From: Nostoc sp. 106C
GTDB taxonomy: Bacteria; Cyanobacteriota; Cyanobacteriia; Cyanobacteriales; Nostocaceae
Assembly: GCF_002154725.1 (NCBI RefSeq)
Contig: NZ_MTAW01000138.1
Span: forward strand, 39,482-103,481
Direction: 5' to 3'
Length of the DNA stretch: 64,000 bases
The translations under genes were made by a program, and so were the position numbers. The notes below the pieces were generated by a model that was given only the letters and a program-made list of their open reading frames with translations, was not told where the DNA came from and ran no database searches. Below, piece by piece: positions 1 through 8,944 of the stretch; within the stretch, counting starts at the first letter, position 1, and the number at the start of each line of letters is the position of its first letter.

Positions 1-486
1 TGGGGGAAATAGTGTTGGAGATGTTGTAGAAGGGACTACCGTTCTTGGCACTTCTTTTTGTGGTCTATTAGCATCAGCTAAGGTGGCGACCTCCTCAACT
101 TTTGGATTAGGCAATTTGACTGCCCAGCGGCTAGCAGTAATGCCTGTAAATTTTACTTGCTGAGGGTCTAAGGTATAACCAGGAGTAAGTTCAACGACTA
201 TGCGAGTTGTTTCTTGGTCAAATTGTCCAACACGAATCGAGCGAATTGCTCCACCCACTGGTTGCGTCACCTGGGGACGACCAAATACAGTTTGTGGTAA
301 ATCAATTACCAACCGGGTAGGGTTGAAGATGAGTTGTGCCTTTGGTTGTACAGCACCCGCAGTGTTAATTTCCAGTCGGTTTTGATTGGGATCAAAACGC
401 CAAGATTCCAGTCTCGCTGCAAAAGCTGGCGACGACAGTATGAAGATAGTTCCAAAAGTACCGGGTAGTAACCAGTGTAGTTTCAC
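1..486 (-). CDS. amiC: N-acetylmuramoyl-L-alanine amidase with AMIN domain, N-terminal part only
   Basis: The gene runs off the left edge, so only about 162 codons are visible. It starts with GTG at 486, preceded by a good AGGAG ribosome site 9 bases upstream. The protein opens with a signal peptide (hydrophobic stretch, cleavage likely after AFA at residue 23). An AMIN-type beta-rich domain follows, with LESWRFDPNQNRLEI, the RLVIDLPQT strand and the FDQETTRIVVEL strand. AMIN domains target septal amidases to the cell wall. In heterocyst formers AmiC-type enzymes open septal peptidoglycan for cell-cell channels. The catalytic amidase_3 domain is outside the window, so the enzyme call rests on the AMIN domain and on the decayed amidase copy directly upstream. 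It could be another AMIN-domain exoprotein. Confidence 0.72.
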   Translation of the reverse strand, partial: MKLHWLLPGTFGTIFILSSPAFAARLESWRFDPNQNRLEINTAGAVQPKAQLIFNPTRLVIDLPQTVFGRPQVTQPVGGAIRSIRVGQFDQETTRIVVELTPGYTLDPQQVKFTGITASRWAVKLPNPKVEEVATLADANRPQKEVPRTVVPSTTSPTLFPP

Positions 487-1278
487 AGTCCATTCTCCTG
501 ATTTGCATTCATGGGAGCCGTTAAGCTTTCAAAATATTGGTAAATCCTCACACCGTCACCGCCCAAACTTTAGCTTTAATGCAGCAAAAGCACTTCGCGC
601 TTGGATAAAGACACAGCTAATGGCGTAAAATCTTAGCATGTACCTGTAATTTTGCCATGCTGTTAGCGCTGCGAATTTTAACGTGCAAAGCATCAGGGTA
701 CACCAAAAAAACATAACTAGAATTAACCTGACTCAATCAATTTTCGTTAATGACATTGCAATCAACTAAAAATTGATTTTAATCTGATTTGATTGCTAAT
801 AATTAATGCACCGAGTATAAAAATGTAACTACTGCCAATTGTTATGCTCAGGCTGGTGACAGCTACTCTTTAATATTTAGAAAAATATTTATGGATAGGT
901 GTGTCGAGCAGTACAGATGAGACTAATTGCCCTTAAAAAAGAATCGACGTTTAAGGATTGTTTAGCATGACTGTCTTGAAAATAGGGAATAAAGCACAGG
1001 AAATTAGGGTATAGCATCTTAATTCTCTTGTTTGATTGTAGGAATTTTCCTTGATTAGCTGTCTTGAAGAGCAGGCAAAGTCTACGAAGAAGAAAACAGA
1101 AGGGATAAATATTTTTATCAATTTGTTCTGTGCGAAGCCCATGCAGATTTGCCTAGAAACAAAGGCATAAGGAAAGAGAAGATTTTCCCCCCTTTCTCGT
1201 GTATGCGGTTCATAGCTACTTAGTTTTATAAAAATTGGTGCCATTTAGTGTAAGTACTCAACTTTTTTACTTCTTTTC
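487..1278. other. Long leader or promoter region of the AMIN amidase gene; no gene seen
   Basis: About 790 bases without a convincing gene. The part from roughly 660 to 860 resembles 1899-2100, upstream of the decayed amidase copy. The clearest shared block is the AACTAGAATTAA motif at 715 and again at 1951, each followed by a related CAATC(A)TTCGT stretch. I read this as a duplicated promoter region. A 97-codon reading frame at 951-1244 on the minus strand has no recognisable features. Confidence 0.5.
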
Positions 1279-1816
1279 TTATCTTTGTTTGAGGTAATAA
1301 AGGATACCGCGAGCGATCGCTGCCGCCATTTGATTTTGATAACTAGGGTTTGTAAATTAACAATATCCTCCTGACCAGTTAAATAGCTGATTTCCCCGAG
1401 AATCGCATAAAAGGCTCGCCTCACTCCTCCTGGGGTTATGACATTCAAACTTTGAAGAATGCTGTGATCCACAATGCGAGTTAGACCTAAACCACTGTCG
1501 TAATCATACGCTGCTAATCTACTGACATCAGGATGACCTGCCCCTACTGAATTACCATAAATGCTGACAAAATACATTAGCCTTAGCTCTTGCTGCCATA
1601 TTGCCTCGCTCTTACTAATTGACAAAATAATCAAAATTTCGTGTCATAATCACTTGCACACCATTTTGCTCCAAAATCTCTGCCACCCTGGTACTTACCT
1701 ACTTAACTAATACCAATGCCCCAGGTTCTTTGTCGCCGCGTCCAAAGTTAATCATGACTACCATTCGCCCATTTTTGGGCTGAGGAAAATTTTTGAGATG
1801 TTTTAGAGGTGGCATA
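1279..1816 (-). pseudogene. Decayed N-acetylmuramoyl-L-alanine amidase (amidase_3 domain)
   Basis: Translating the minus strand in successive frames recovers a nearly complete amidase_3 domain. The pieces are GRMVVMINFGRGDKEPGAL (normally a VIDPGHGGKDPGA motif), VAEILEQNGVQVIMTRNFDYFV, MAARAKANVF, VSIYGNSVGAGHPDVS, YDSGLGLTRIV.HSILQS, ISYLTGQEDI, and a C-terminal YQNQMAAAIARGILYYLKQR ending in TAA at 1279. Two in-frame TAG stops and at least two frameshifts separate them. The zinc-binding His of GHGG is now Arg. There is no AMIN domain or signal peptide upstream, so the 5' half was deleted. It is most likely a tandem duplicate of the neighbouring AMIN amidase gene that has died. Confidence 0.85.
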
Positions 1817-2763
1817 AAAAGTTTATGGTAGCAAAGCCAAAAAATTGCTTATCTGGTATAGGGTATAATCTTACACGTTAATTTCACTGACTATGTTGTT
1901 AGCGTCTAGAACTTCGATCTAAAAAGCATTAGATAAAGACCATAAAGGCTAACTAGAATTAATCTTAACTAGTCAATCTTCGTCACTAAAAGTGGACTTA
2001 GTCAGGAATTTAATTGGAGTTGTGCGATCGCTGGTAATCGATACCCCATGTCTTAAGTTCTAATTGCTGTCAATAGATGTGGTTAGGCTGGCAAGTGCTA
2101 ATTCCTAATTGCTAGACCAATGACTAAAGTAAGATGAGAAAAAGGATAAAACCTGGAAACTGATAACATTCTGAATGCTGATTGTAATGAGAAAAAATTA
2201 AAATTTACAGTCTTAGGGGACGGATATTTGGCACTGGAAGTTTCCTATGTTCATAGAAAAATCTCCAGATGGCTCGGAAAATACTGACACAGAATGCTAT
2301 GTAGCCAACACTCATAGCAATATTTAACAACAAATACTTCGGGTACTCTACCCTATGGCAACGCCAAGGGCGAACGGTAAGCCTTACTCTCCAAGTCCAA
2401 GGGAAAGCCAAGGGCGAATCAGTTTCCCTTGGAAGTTTGCTGGTGCTTGGGTTGGGCTAACTGGCAGTTCCTTCGTAGGGGAACGCTTACCCTAGCCTTC
2501 GGCAACCCCTTTGGGGAACGGGAACGGCTCCGCCGAACAGTGAACAGGTAAAGCTTGTAACTCGCTACTGCTGACACCAGTCGCATAGGTTAGGAAACCC
2601 ACCTTTAGCGGTGGACTTACTGCCACGGAGTAGCTCCCCAATAATACTGCTTCATATAGGTCTACGTAAGCGATCGCTGAGTTCTGAATAATTCCTACTC
2701 AGAACTCAGTCTTAATCTACCTTAAGAAGCAATCAACAGAGTGTTTCTACTTAAGATCTAAAA
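1817..2763. other. Gene-free stretch with duplicated promoter remnant and palindromic repeats
   Basis: Bases 1899-2100 look like a diverged copy of the region upstream of the intact AMIN amidase gene. Bases about 2330-2640 hold the palindromic repeats listed separately. The 68-codon frame at 2205-2411 is largely repeat sequence and is not called as a gene. Confidence 0.5.
2330..2640. repeat. Cluster of short palindromic (REP-like) repeats
   Basis: A GC-richer island contains several short inverted repeats in a row: CCAAGGGCGAA units at about 2365 and 2410, TTCCCTTGGA/TCCAAGGGAA around 2394-2436, CCCCTTTGGGG at about 2507, CGGCTCCGCCG at about 2525 and CCCACCTTTAGCGGTGG at about 2600. These are typical of dispersed repeats in Nostocales. 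No coding function is apparent. Confidence 0.7.
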
Positions 2764-4242
2764 TTAACTTTCCTGGGAATCGGCTCCTGATTCCAGACTA
2801 CTAGGATCATTTAATTTTGAGACAAGCAACTGAGGTGTTTCTATTGTCAACGATGAAGCCGCAGCGCCGTCTAAAATGAGTTGCTCTGAGTCTGTTGCCA
2901 CGATATTCGTTTCTGGAAATACAAACCGTAACAAAGGAGGAGCTAAAAAGGTTGTCAAGATTACCATCATGATAATTGCTGCGCCCAGTGGTTTGGTGAG
3001 CGCACCACTAGCAGCACCAACACCAGCAAATACCAATCCGACTTCACCTCTGGGAATCATCCCCACACCAATCGCCAAACGGTTGATTTGTGGTTGACCA
3101 AACACCGTTAAGCCTGTGATAACTTTACCAAGTATGGCTACTACAATCAGGAAAGATGCCATAACTAGACCTTCCCGATTGCTAGGAATTGCTGGGTTCA
3201 ATACTCCTAAATCAGTTTTTGCCCCAACAGCAACAAAGAAAATCGGCACCAACATATCAGCAATAGGAATAACTTGCTTTTGCAGTTCTTTGCGCTTATC
3301 TGTCTCTTCCAAGACTAAACCAGCGGCAAAAGCTCCTAGAATTGCTTCTAACTGAATAACAGCAGCTAGATATGCCATAACAAAGGCAAACACGAATGCT
3401 GGTATTACCAACTCACCCCTCGTTTTGAGGCGATCCACAATTGCGACAAAGGTCTTATTGAAAACATTGCCGAGTAAAATCGCACCTAATAGGAAAGTAG
3501 TGGCACTGATTATTAGATAAATGACTTTAGTGACATCTACTTCGCCATCTTTAGCCAAGCTAGCAACCACTGCTAGAACAATGATTCCTAGTACGTCATC
3601 AATTACGGCAGCACCGAGAATAATTTGCCCTTCTTTAGAATTGAGACGCCCTAATTCTGAGAGCACCTTAGAAGTGATACCAATGCTAGTAGCAGTTAAA
3701 GCTGCCCCAGCAAAAATTGCAGGTATAGCACCAACACCAAACAAAGTCATCAACCCAATAGTACCTGCTGCAAAGGGTGCGACTACCCCTACTACTGCCA
3801 CGATAGTAGCTTGGATGCCAACTGCCATTAAGTCTTTTAAGTTCGACTCCAAACCTATTTCAAACAGCAGGATAATTACTCCCAGTTCTGATAAAACAGA
3901 AATTACTTCTGATTGCGCTCTAAAAACGCCATCAGCAGCTTGTGGACTTAACCCAGCAGTGTTCTGCAAGAATGAAATAATCAAAGAACTAGAACTATCC
4001 GTACCACCTTCTGGAAACACCAAAAGGTGTAAAACAGAGATACCGATAATTACGCCACCTACGAGTTCGCCTAATACAGGCGGCAAACCCACCCGATTTG
4101 ATAACTCTCCACCAACTTTGCTAGCGAGGTAAATTACCACTAAGCTCAGCAGCACTGCTGCGACTACCATTGAGCTATCTGCGGTGTCTGTTGTGCTTGC
4201 CAGCAGAGGAAAAGAGAAGTTGATTGCATCTATAAACTGCAT
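2764..4242 (-). CDS. Cation:proton antiporter, CPA2 (Na+/H+ exchanger, NhaS3-like)
   Basis: A 492-residue polytopic membrane protein with about 12-13 hydrophobic segments, fitting the CPA2 sodium/hydrogen exchanger fold. Diagnostic parts are PPVLGELVGGVIIGI near residue 55, the acidic ELGVIILLFEIGLE segment, ATSIGITSKVLSELGRL, and the ion-binding GAAVIDDVLGIIVLA motif with paired Asp near residue 215. It should exchange Na+ (or K+) for protons across the plasma or thylakoid membrane. It resembles the cyanobacterial NhaS3 group as I remember it, but subfamily and ion are inferred. There is no KTN (RCK) domain; the C-terminus is a short hydrophilic tail. It starts at ATG 4242 with no strong ribosome site and has no operon partner. 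Confidence 0.88.
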   Translation of the reverse strand: MQFIDAINFSFPLLASTTDTADSSMVVAAVLLSLVVIYLASKVGGELSNRVGLPPVLGELVGGVIIGISVLHLLVFPEGGTDSSSSLIISFLQNTAGLSPQAADGVFRAQSEVISVLSELGVIILLFEIGLESNLKDLMAVGIQATIVAVVGVVAPFAAGTIGLMTLFGVGAIPAIFAGAALTATSIGITSKVLSELGRLNSKEGQIILGAAVIDDVLGIIVLAVVASLAKDGEVDVTKVIYLIISATTFLLGAILLGNVFNKTFVAIVDRLKTRGELVIPAFVFAFVMAYLAAVIQLEAILGAFAAGLVLEETDKRKELQKQVIPIADMLVPIFFVAVGAKTDLGVLNPAIPSNREGLVMASFLIVVAILGKVITGLTVFGQPQINRLAIGVGMIPRGEVGLVFAGVGAASGALTKPLGAAIIMMVILTTFLAPPLLRFVFPETNIVATDSEQLILDGAAASSLTIETPQLLVSKLNDPSSLESGADSQES

Positions 4243-4695
4243 TGGTTCTGTGAAAATCCATCTCTTTATTTTTACCTTTTTCTAACAGAAGGCTCCTATT
4301 ATTCTGCAAGATTAACGGAACGGGAAGAAATACTTAGCGATGGATACTTCATCCCTTTGCAAAAAGCAATTAAGGAATTGAAAATTTTAATTCCTATTCC
4401 TTTCTAAATCAGAGTCCGAATAATATGAGATTCAATTTTCAGTAGCTTAATCTGCCATCAAGAATCTCTACAGACTTTGAGGTGCTATTTTAAGTTTCAA
4501 AAAATGTAACCATTCCAGCTTTTGAAAATAGCAGTGTCACAGTGGAAATACACAACTCGTATCTATTTAATTCATGAGAATTGTGCAAATCTCTTGGTGG
4601 CGGTTAACTATTAACAGTTGATCGTTAAATGTGGATTGTTTAGATATGCTTGATGACGAACATTCGTAGATAATTGTCCGAGGAGTGCAAATCTT
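4243..4695. other. Divergent promoter region between antiporter and SIMPL genes
   Basis: About 450 AT-rich bases separate two divergent genes. I see no reading frame, strong hairpin or known operator. A good ribosome site (GGAG, 4681-4684) belongs to the SIMPL gene. Confidence 0.5.
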
Positions 4696-5445
4696 ATGTA
4701 TAGAGCCGCTTTATCCGGTTCTCAGTTTCGTATTGGCAAATTTTGGAAAACTTTGCCTTTAGCCTTGCTGGTATGTGTGACTTTTATTCAGCCTAGCTTG
4801 GCACAAGAAAAAGAAAAATTATCGCATACACTTACCGTCAGTGGTCGTGGTATGGAAACAATTCCTACTACTCTGTCTCTAGTTAATTTAGGAGTGGAAA
4901 TTCAGGGTAAAACAGCACAGGAGGTACAACAAGAAGCAGCTCGTAGGTCATCAGCTGTGGTTGCTCTACTCAAGAGCCGTAATGTAGAGAAGTTACAAAC
5001 CACAGGTATCCATCTCAACCCCGTTTATAGCTATACCAATAATGTGCAGCGAATTACTGGGTATGCGGCTAGTAACACCGTTAGTTTTCGCATCGCCACA
5101 GAGAAAGCTGGTACGCTTTTGGATGAAGCTGTGAAAGCTGGTGCTACGCAAATTAACAGTGTTACTTTTGTGGCTACTGATGAGGCGATCGCAGCCGCCC
5201 AAAAACAAGCACTCAAAGAAGCTACTCAAGACGCGCAAGCACAAGCAGAAGCTGTTTTTAGTGCTTTGGGCTTGAAGTCTAAAGAAGTGGTAAATATTCA
5301 AGTTAATGCTGCTAGTGCTCCGCCGCCACCACCTGTATTGATGCGTACTGAAGCTATGAAGGTGAGCAATGCGGATGTGTCTACCCCAGTAGTTGGCGGC
5401 GAACAGCAAGTAGAAGCATCGGTGACGTTGCAGATAAGTTATTAG
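4696..5445 (+). CDS. Secreted SIMPL domain (DUF541) protein
   Basis: A 249-residue exported protein. Residues 1-36 form a signal peptide (hydrophobic PLALLVCVTFIQPSLA, cleavage likely after SLA). The rest matches the SIMPL/DUF541 family: an initial HTLTVSGRGMETIPTTLSLVNLGVE strand pair, a helix with AQEVQQEAARRSSAVVALLK, the TGIHLNPVYSY motif, GYAASNTVSFRI, and a Q/A-rich helix near residue 175. The family is periplasmic or surface-located, and related proteins bind partners or form oligomers; no enzymatic role is known. The ATG at 4696 has a GAGGAG site at a good distance. It stands alone and converges with ssb across a perfect 13-bp hairpin. Confidence 0.85.
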   Translation: MYRAALSGSQFRIGKFWKTLPLALLVCVTFIQPSLAQEKEKLSHTLTVSGRGMETIPTTLSLVNLGVEIQGKTAQEVQQEAARRSSAVVALLKSRNVEKLQTTGIHLNPVYSYTNNVQRITGYAASNTVSFRIATEKAGTLLDEAVKAGATQINSVTFVATDEAIAAAQKQALKEATQDAQAQAEAVFSALGLKSKEVVNIQVNAASAPPPPPVLMRTEAMKVSNADVSTPVVGGEQQVEASVTLQISY

Positions 5446-5451
5446 TTCTTA

Positions 5452-5493
5452 GCCATTAGTCATTTGTCTTTTGTAAAACTAATGACTAATGGC
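5452..5493. terminator. Perfect hairpin between convergent SIMPL and ssb genes
   Basis: GCCATTAGTCATT (5452-5464) is exactly complementary to AATGACTAATGGC (5481-5493), giving a 13-bp stem with a 16-base loop, 6 bases after one stop codon and 10 bases before the other. No T-run follows on either strand, so it may act as a bidirectional transcript end or stability element rather than a classic intrinsic terminator. It is built from the ATTAGTC-type units common in this genome. Confidence 0.5.
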
Positions 5494-5503
5494 CAATGAC
5501 AAA

Positions 5504-5866
5504 TTAAAAGTTTTCTGGTGAAAAATCCCCCGCTCCTCCGTCTCCATCACGCTTGGAACCTAGTAAATCAAGCTGGTCTACTTGGATAACTGGTGATGAA
5601 CGAGTGACTCCAGAGTTGCGATCGCTCCAGGTATCAAACTTCAAGGAACCTTTGACGGCTATTTGCCTCCCTTTGCGCACATAGTTACCGGCTACCTCTG
5701 CCGTCTTTCCCCACAGTTCTAAATTGAACCAATCGGTATGCTCCCCTTCTTTAGTGCGTCGATTAACAGCTAGTGTTAATCTGCACTTAACACTACCAGA
5801 CTCAAAATACTTTATCTCTGGGTCGTTGCCCACACGACCAATTAGGGTGACAACATTGATGCTCAT
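5504..5866 (-). CDS. ssb: Single-stranded DNA-binding protein
   Basis: A 120-residue OB-fold protein: MSINVVTLIGRVGNDPEIKYFESGSVKCRLTLAVNRR, then WFNLELWGKTAEVAGNYVRKGRQIAVKGSLKFDTW, the hallmark SSB core. It coats single-stranded DNA during replication, repair and recombination. It is shorter than proteobacterial SSB and lacks the acidic DDDIPF-type tail that recruits partner proteins; the end reads DFSPENF. As I recall, the short SSB encoded beside mreB in Nostoc PCC 7120 has the same layout. The gene is divergent from mreB, and a consensus LexA operator sits 14 bases upstream of its start codon, so it is probably SOS-regulated. Confidence 0.95.
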   Translation of the reverse strand: MSINVVTLIGRVGNDPEIKYFESGSVKCRLTLAVNRRTKEGEHTDWFNLELWGKTAEVAGNYVRKGRQIAVKGSLKFDTWSDRNSGVTRSSPVIQVDQLDLLGSKRDGDGGAGDFSPENF

Positions 5867-5880
5867 GTGCGTTACCTTTC

Positions 5881-5894
5881 AGTACATACGTACT
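5881..5894 (-). promoter_or_regulatory. LexA box upstream of ssb
   Basis: Read on the ssb coding strand the site is AGTACGTATGTACT. It matches the cyanobacterial LexA consensus RGTACNNNDGTWCB at every position and is almost perfectly palindromic. It lies 14 bases before the ssb start codon, where a bound repressor would block transcription or early elongation. Confidence 0.7.
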
Positions 5895-6199
5895 CATTTA
5901 TTCAGAATTCCATCATAGCGAATTGTGGAACTGTTGAAAATATGTTAAAGATTGAGCAATATACTTGCAACTAAAAATGATACAAATTACTTGGGATAAA
6001 GTAGAAAACTATACGGATATACTGAGTTAGTCAGAGAAGATTAGAAATTAGTGGACTGAGATGTAGTAAAGATTCTCAAAAGTTATCTAAAAAAATAGCC
6101 TGCTTTACTGGACTCAGGATCAAAAACGTAATAGAATCCAGCACGATTAACTCTTACCGTTGTAGTCATCAAATATCGCAAATAGGGGGCGTAGGACGC

Positions 6200-7243
6200 G
6201 TGGGTTTTTTTAGGAACTTTCGCTCATCGTGGGATATGGGTATCGACCTCGGTACTGCTAATACCCTCGTTTATGTATCTGGTAAAGGTATTGTACTCCA
6301 AGAACCTTCGGTAGTTGCCATCGATCAAAACGAAAAGATCGCACTGGCAGTAGGAGAAGATGCCAAAAAAATGCTCGGTCGCACACCTGGAAATGTGGTT
6401 GCCCTCCGGCCTTTGCGTGATGGGGTAATCGCTGACTTTGATACAGCTGAGCTGATGTTAAAAAGCTTTATTCAACGTGTTAATGAGGGCAGATCTCTAA
6501 TTTTACCCCGAATTGTCATTGGGATTCCCAGCGGCGTTACAGGGGTAGAAAGACGGGCTGTAATGGATGCGGCTACCCAAGCGGGAGCCAGAGAGGTTTA
6601 TTTAATTGATGAACCAGTAGCTGCGGCAATTGGTGCAGGCCTGCCAGTTGCTGAACCCACTGGCAACATGATTATCGATATTGGTGGTGGTACAACAGAA
6701 GTTGCAGTACTCAGCCTTCAAGGTACGGTAATCAGCGAATCAGTACGCATTGCTGGTGATGAACTTACCGAAGCCATCCTGCAATACATGAAGAAAGTTC
6801 ATAACTTGGTGATTGGGGAACGTACTGCTGAGGATATCAAGATTCGGATTGGCTCTGCCTATCCCACTAATGATGATAGTGACGCAATCATGGAAGTTCG
6901 AGGCTTGCATCTGCTTTCTGGTTTGCCACGAACTGTCACTATCAAAGGTCCCGAAATTCGTGAAAGTATGATTGAACCTCTATCAGTAATTATAGAAGCG
7001 GTGAAGCGGACACTAGAACGCACACCTCCTGAACTAGCAGCAGACATTATTGATAGGGGGATTATGCTCGCTGGTGGTGGTGCTTTGCTTAAAGGCATAG
7101 ATACTTTAATTAGTCATGAGACAGGTATTGTCACCCATATTGCTGCGGATCCTTTAAGTTGTGTGGTGTTGGGAACAGGTCGTGTGTTGGAGAATTTCAA
7201 ACAACTGGAACGCGTATTCAGCGGTCGTTCTCGTAATATGTAG
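6200..7243 (+). CDS. mreB: Rod-shape determining actin homolog MreB
   Basis: A 347-residue bacterial actin. It shows phosphate-1 loop MGIDLGTANTLVY (residues 13-25), the connecting IGIPSGVTGVERRAV segment, phosphate-2 IDIGGGTTEVAVLS near residue 160, and the adenosine motif GIMLAGGGALLKGID near residue 288. MreB polymers on the inner membrane guide lateral peptidoglycan synthesis with MreC and MreD, which follow in the same orientation. It starts with GTG at 6200, giving MGFFRNF, a likely membrane-binding amphipathic N-terminus, after a purine-rich GGGGGC..GGA site. Confidence 0.97.
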   Translation: MGFFRNFRSSWDMGIDLGTANTLVYVSGKGIVLQEPSVVAIDQNEKIALAVGEDAKKMLGRTPGNVVALRPLRDGVIADFDTAELMLKSFIQRVNEGRSLILPRIVIGIPSGVTGVERRAVMDAATQAGAREVYLIDEPVAAAIGAGLPVAEPTGNMIIDIGGGTTEVAVLSLQGTVISESVRIAGDELTEAILQYMKKVHNLVIGERTAEDIKIRIGSAYPTNDDSDAIMEVRGLHLLSGLPRTVTIKGPEIRESMIEPLSVIIEAVKRTLERTPPELAADIIDRGIMLAGGGALLKGIDTLISHETGIVTHIAADPLSCVVLGTGRVLENFKQLERVFSGRSRNM

Positions 7244-7363
7244 CAAAAATATCGGGTAGTGAATGGTAAACACTGAGAATTCACTATCTGATATTGGGTT
7301 TTATATAAATAGAACCTCAAAATTCACAAACTATTAAAAATATAAAAATTAAGGTATGGATAG

Positions 7364-8167
7364 ATGGTTTTATCACGTCGTTGGTGGGATCGGAAAAGCC
7401 TACAGATTGGATTAATAGCACTAGTGTTAGGTAGTGCTTGGGTATTGCGACAAACCCAGGGTACGCTTCTGCTAGAGATGTACCAAGGAATTACTCGTCC
7501 ATTACAAATGTTGCAAGCAGGGCCAACACCTGAAGAACGACTCAGAGATGCTCGAACATTAGAGTTGCAAGCACGTATAGTAGACCTGCAAACTCAAAAT
7601 CAAAAGTTACAAAACTTATTAGGTTATGTAGAAAAAGAGCCAATTTCATCGCGTCCAGTTCCAGCACGGGTACTGGGACGTAGTGCTGACCACTGGTGGC
7701 AGCAAATCACCTTAGATCGTGGTGCGAATTCAGGAATTAAAGAAGGCTTTATAGTCAAGGCAGAAGGCGGATTAGTAGGTTTAGTAGAGAGTGTAACTCC
7801 TAATACTAGCCGCGTGTTACTCATCAGTGACCTTAAGAGTCAAGTGGGTGTAACAATTAGTCGCACATCAGCCAAAGGCGTTTTACGAGGAGATTCTTCG
7901 GCTGAAGCTGTGTTGGAATTTTATGAAAAAGTGCCCAATGTGAAGGTCGGTGATTTTGTTACGACATCAACTTACAGTCAGAAGTTTCCTTCTGGTTTAG
8001 CAGTAGGCAGAATTAAATCTCTAGATTTAAAGAAGCTTCCTGCATCCGTTGCCAAAGTGGAATTATTCCCACCAATTCGGTCATTAGATTGGGTGGGTGT
8101 ATACCCAAAACCAGAAAACCCAATCCCAGAGGTAGAAAATCCCCAGCCAACAAATTCACAACCGTAA
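7364..8167 (+). CDS. mreC: Rod-shape determining protein MreC
   Basis: A 267-residue bitopic protein. It has a short basic cytoplasmic N-terminus, one membrane helix at about residues 13-32, a coiled coil at about 58-90 (LRDARTLELQARIVDLQTQNQKL), and two beta-barrel halves with RVLGRSADHWWQQITLDRGANSGIKEG and VGDFVTTSTYSQKFPSGLAVG, classic MreC sequences. The Pro-rich end (ENPIPEVENPQPTNSQP) is a flexible tail. It links MreB filaments to periplasmic wall synthases. The gene lies 120 bases behind mreB and 36 bases before mreD, so the three probably form one operon. Confidence 0.96.
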   Translation: MVLSRRWWDRKSLQIGLIALVLGSAWVLRQTQGTLLLEMYQGITRPLQMLQAGPTPEERLRDARTLELQARIVDLQTQNQKLQNLLGYVEKEPISSRPVPARVLGRSADHWWQQITLDRGANSGIKEGFIVKAEGGLVGLVESVTPNTSRVLLISDLKSQVGVTISRTSAKGVLRGDSSAEAVLEFYEKVPNVKVGDFVTTSTYSQKFPSGLAVGRIKSLDLKKLPASVAKVELFPPIRSLDWVGVYPKPENPIPEVENPQPTNSQP

Positions 8168-8203
8168 AAGTCTAACTAAATTCCCCACAACTCTTGCAAC
8201 ACC

Positions 8204-8821
8204 ATGAAGATTCCTGCTTTTACTGGTCGCCGTCAAAAAAAGTCAAAATCACCAGCGCGGAAAGCCAAAATCCAAATCCCACCTATTGCGCGTTGGCATC
8301 CGCGCACGCGTCAGTTTGTGGATTGGACAGTGACAGTTGGGTCTGTGTTGTTATGTTTGCTGATGTTGCCATCCCGCTTACCTGGTATGGAATTATTGGG
8401 AATTGGGCCTAACTGGTTGTTAATTTGGGTAGTGGCTTGGAGTGTCAAACGCACAGTTTGGTCTGGGGCATTTGCAGGTATAGTTCTGGGTCTACTTCAG
8501 GATGCCATGACTTCACCCAGCCCTACTCATGCCTTGTCGCTGGGAATAGTAGGGATGTTGACTGGTCTAATTGAGAAGCAACGTTTTATCGAGGAAGACT
8601 TTATTTCGATTGCGTTAATTGTCTTTGCAATGGCGTTAGTCGCAGAGACTATTTTTGGTTTGGAGTTGAGCTTAATGGGCGATCGCAAAACCGAATACAT
8701 TTGGACATATTATCAGCGTGTCGCTTTAGCTTCTGCTATCCTCAGCAGTCTTTGGGCACCAGTAGTTTACTATCCCCTGAATCGTTGGTGGCAGGAAATG
8801 AAATTGTTTGAGCAATCTTAA
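8204..8821 (+). CDS. mreD: Rod-shape determining protein MreD
   Basis: A 205-residue membrane protein with five or six hydrophobic segments after a basic stretch of about 35 residues (rich in Lys and Arg). WTVTVGSVLLCLLMLPSRLPGMELLGIGPNWLLIWVVAWSVKRTVWSG and GLLQDAMTSPSPTHALSLGIVGMLTGL are typical of MreD, including the GLLQD motif. It completes the mreBCD elongation complex. The ATG at 8204 was chosen because it gives the basic N-terminus seen in cyanobacterial MreD. A strong hairpin lies 74 bases beyond the stop. Confidence 0.93.
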   Translation: MKIPAFTGRRQKKSKSPARKAKIQIPPIARWHPRTRQFVDWTVTVGSVLLCLLMLPSRLPGMELLGIGPNWLLIWVVAWSVKRTVWSGAFAGIVLGLLQDAMTSPSPTHALSLGIVGMLTGLIEKQRFIEEDFISIALIVFAMALVAETIFGLELSLMGDRKTEYIWTYYQRVALASAILSSLWAPVVYYPLNRWWQEMKLFEQS

Positions 8822-8895
8822 ATTTGCTTGGCCAAGTAGTTTACAGATGTAGCCGGGATTAGGGAAAACACCATTTTGCAATTAAATAAACCAAG

Positions 8896-8924
8896 ATAAG
8901 GGCACAACATTGTTGTGCCCTTAT
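8896..8924 (+). terminator. Terminator-like hairpin after mreD
   Basis: ATAAGGGCACAAC (8896-8908) pairs perfectly with GTTGTGCCCTTAT (8912-8924) around a 3-base loop, giving a 13-bp stem. The T-tract after it is weak (TTATAATTATT overlapping the stem base). It likely ends the mreBCD transcript. Confidence 0.7.
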
Positions 8925-8944
8925 AATTATTCAGCAACGTTCAG

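Noticed and set aside
951..1244. 97-codon minus-strand reading frame
   Set aside because: No ribosome site, domain or biased composition; lies in the leader region of the AMIN amidase gene.
2205..2411. 68-codon minus-strand frame with a hydrophobic stretch
   Set aside because: Its first half is palindromic repeat sequence; no sign of selection for protein.
3521..4132. 203-codon plus-strand frame opposite the antiporter gene
   Set aside because: A shadow of the strongly biased coding strand; low-complexity Thr/Pro/Ala composition.
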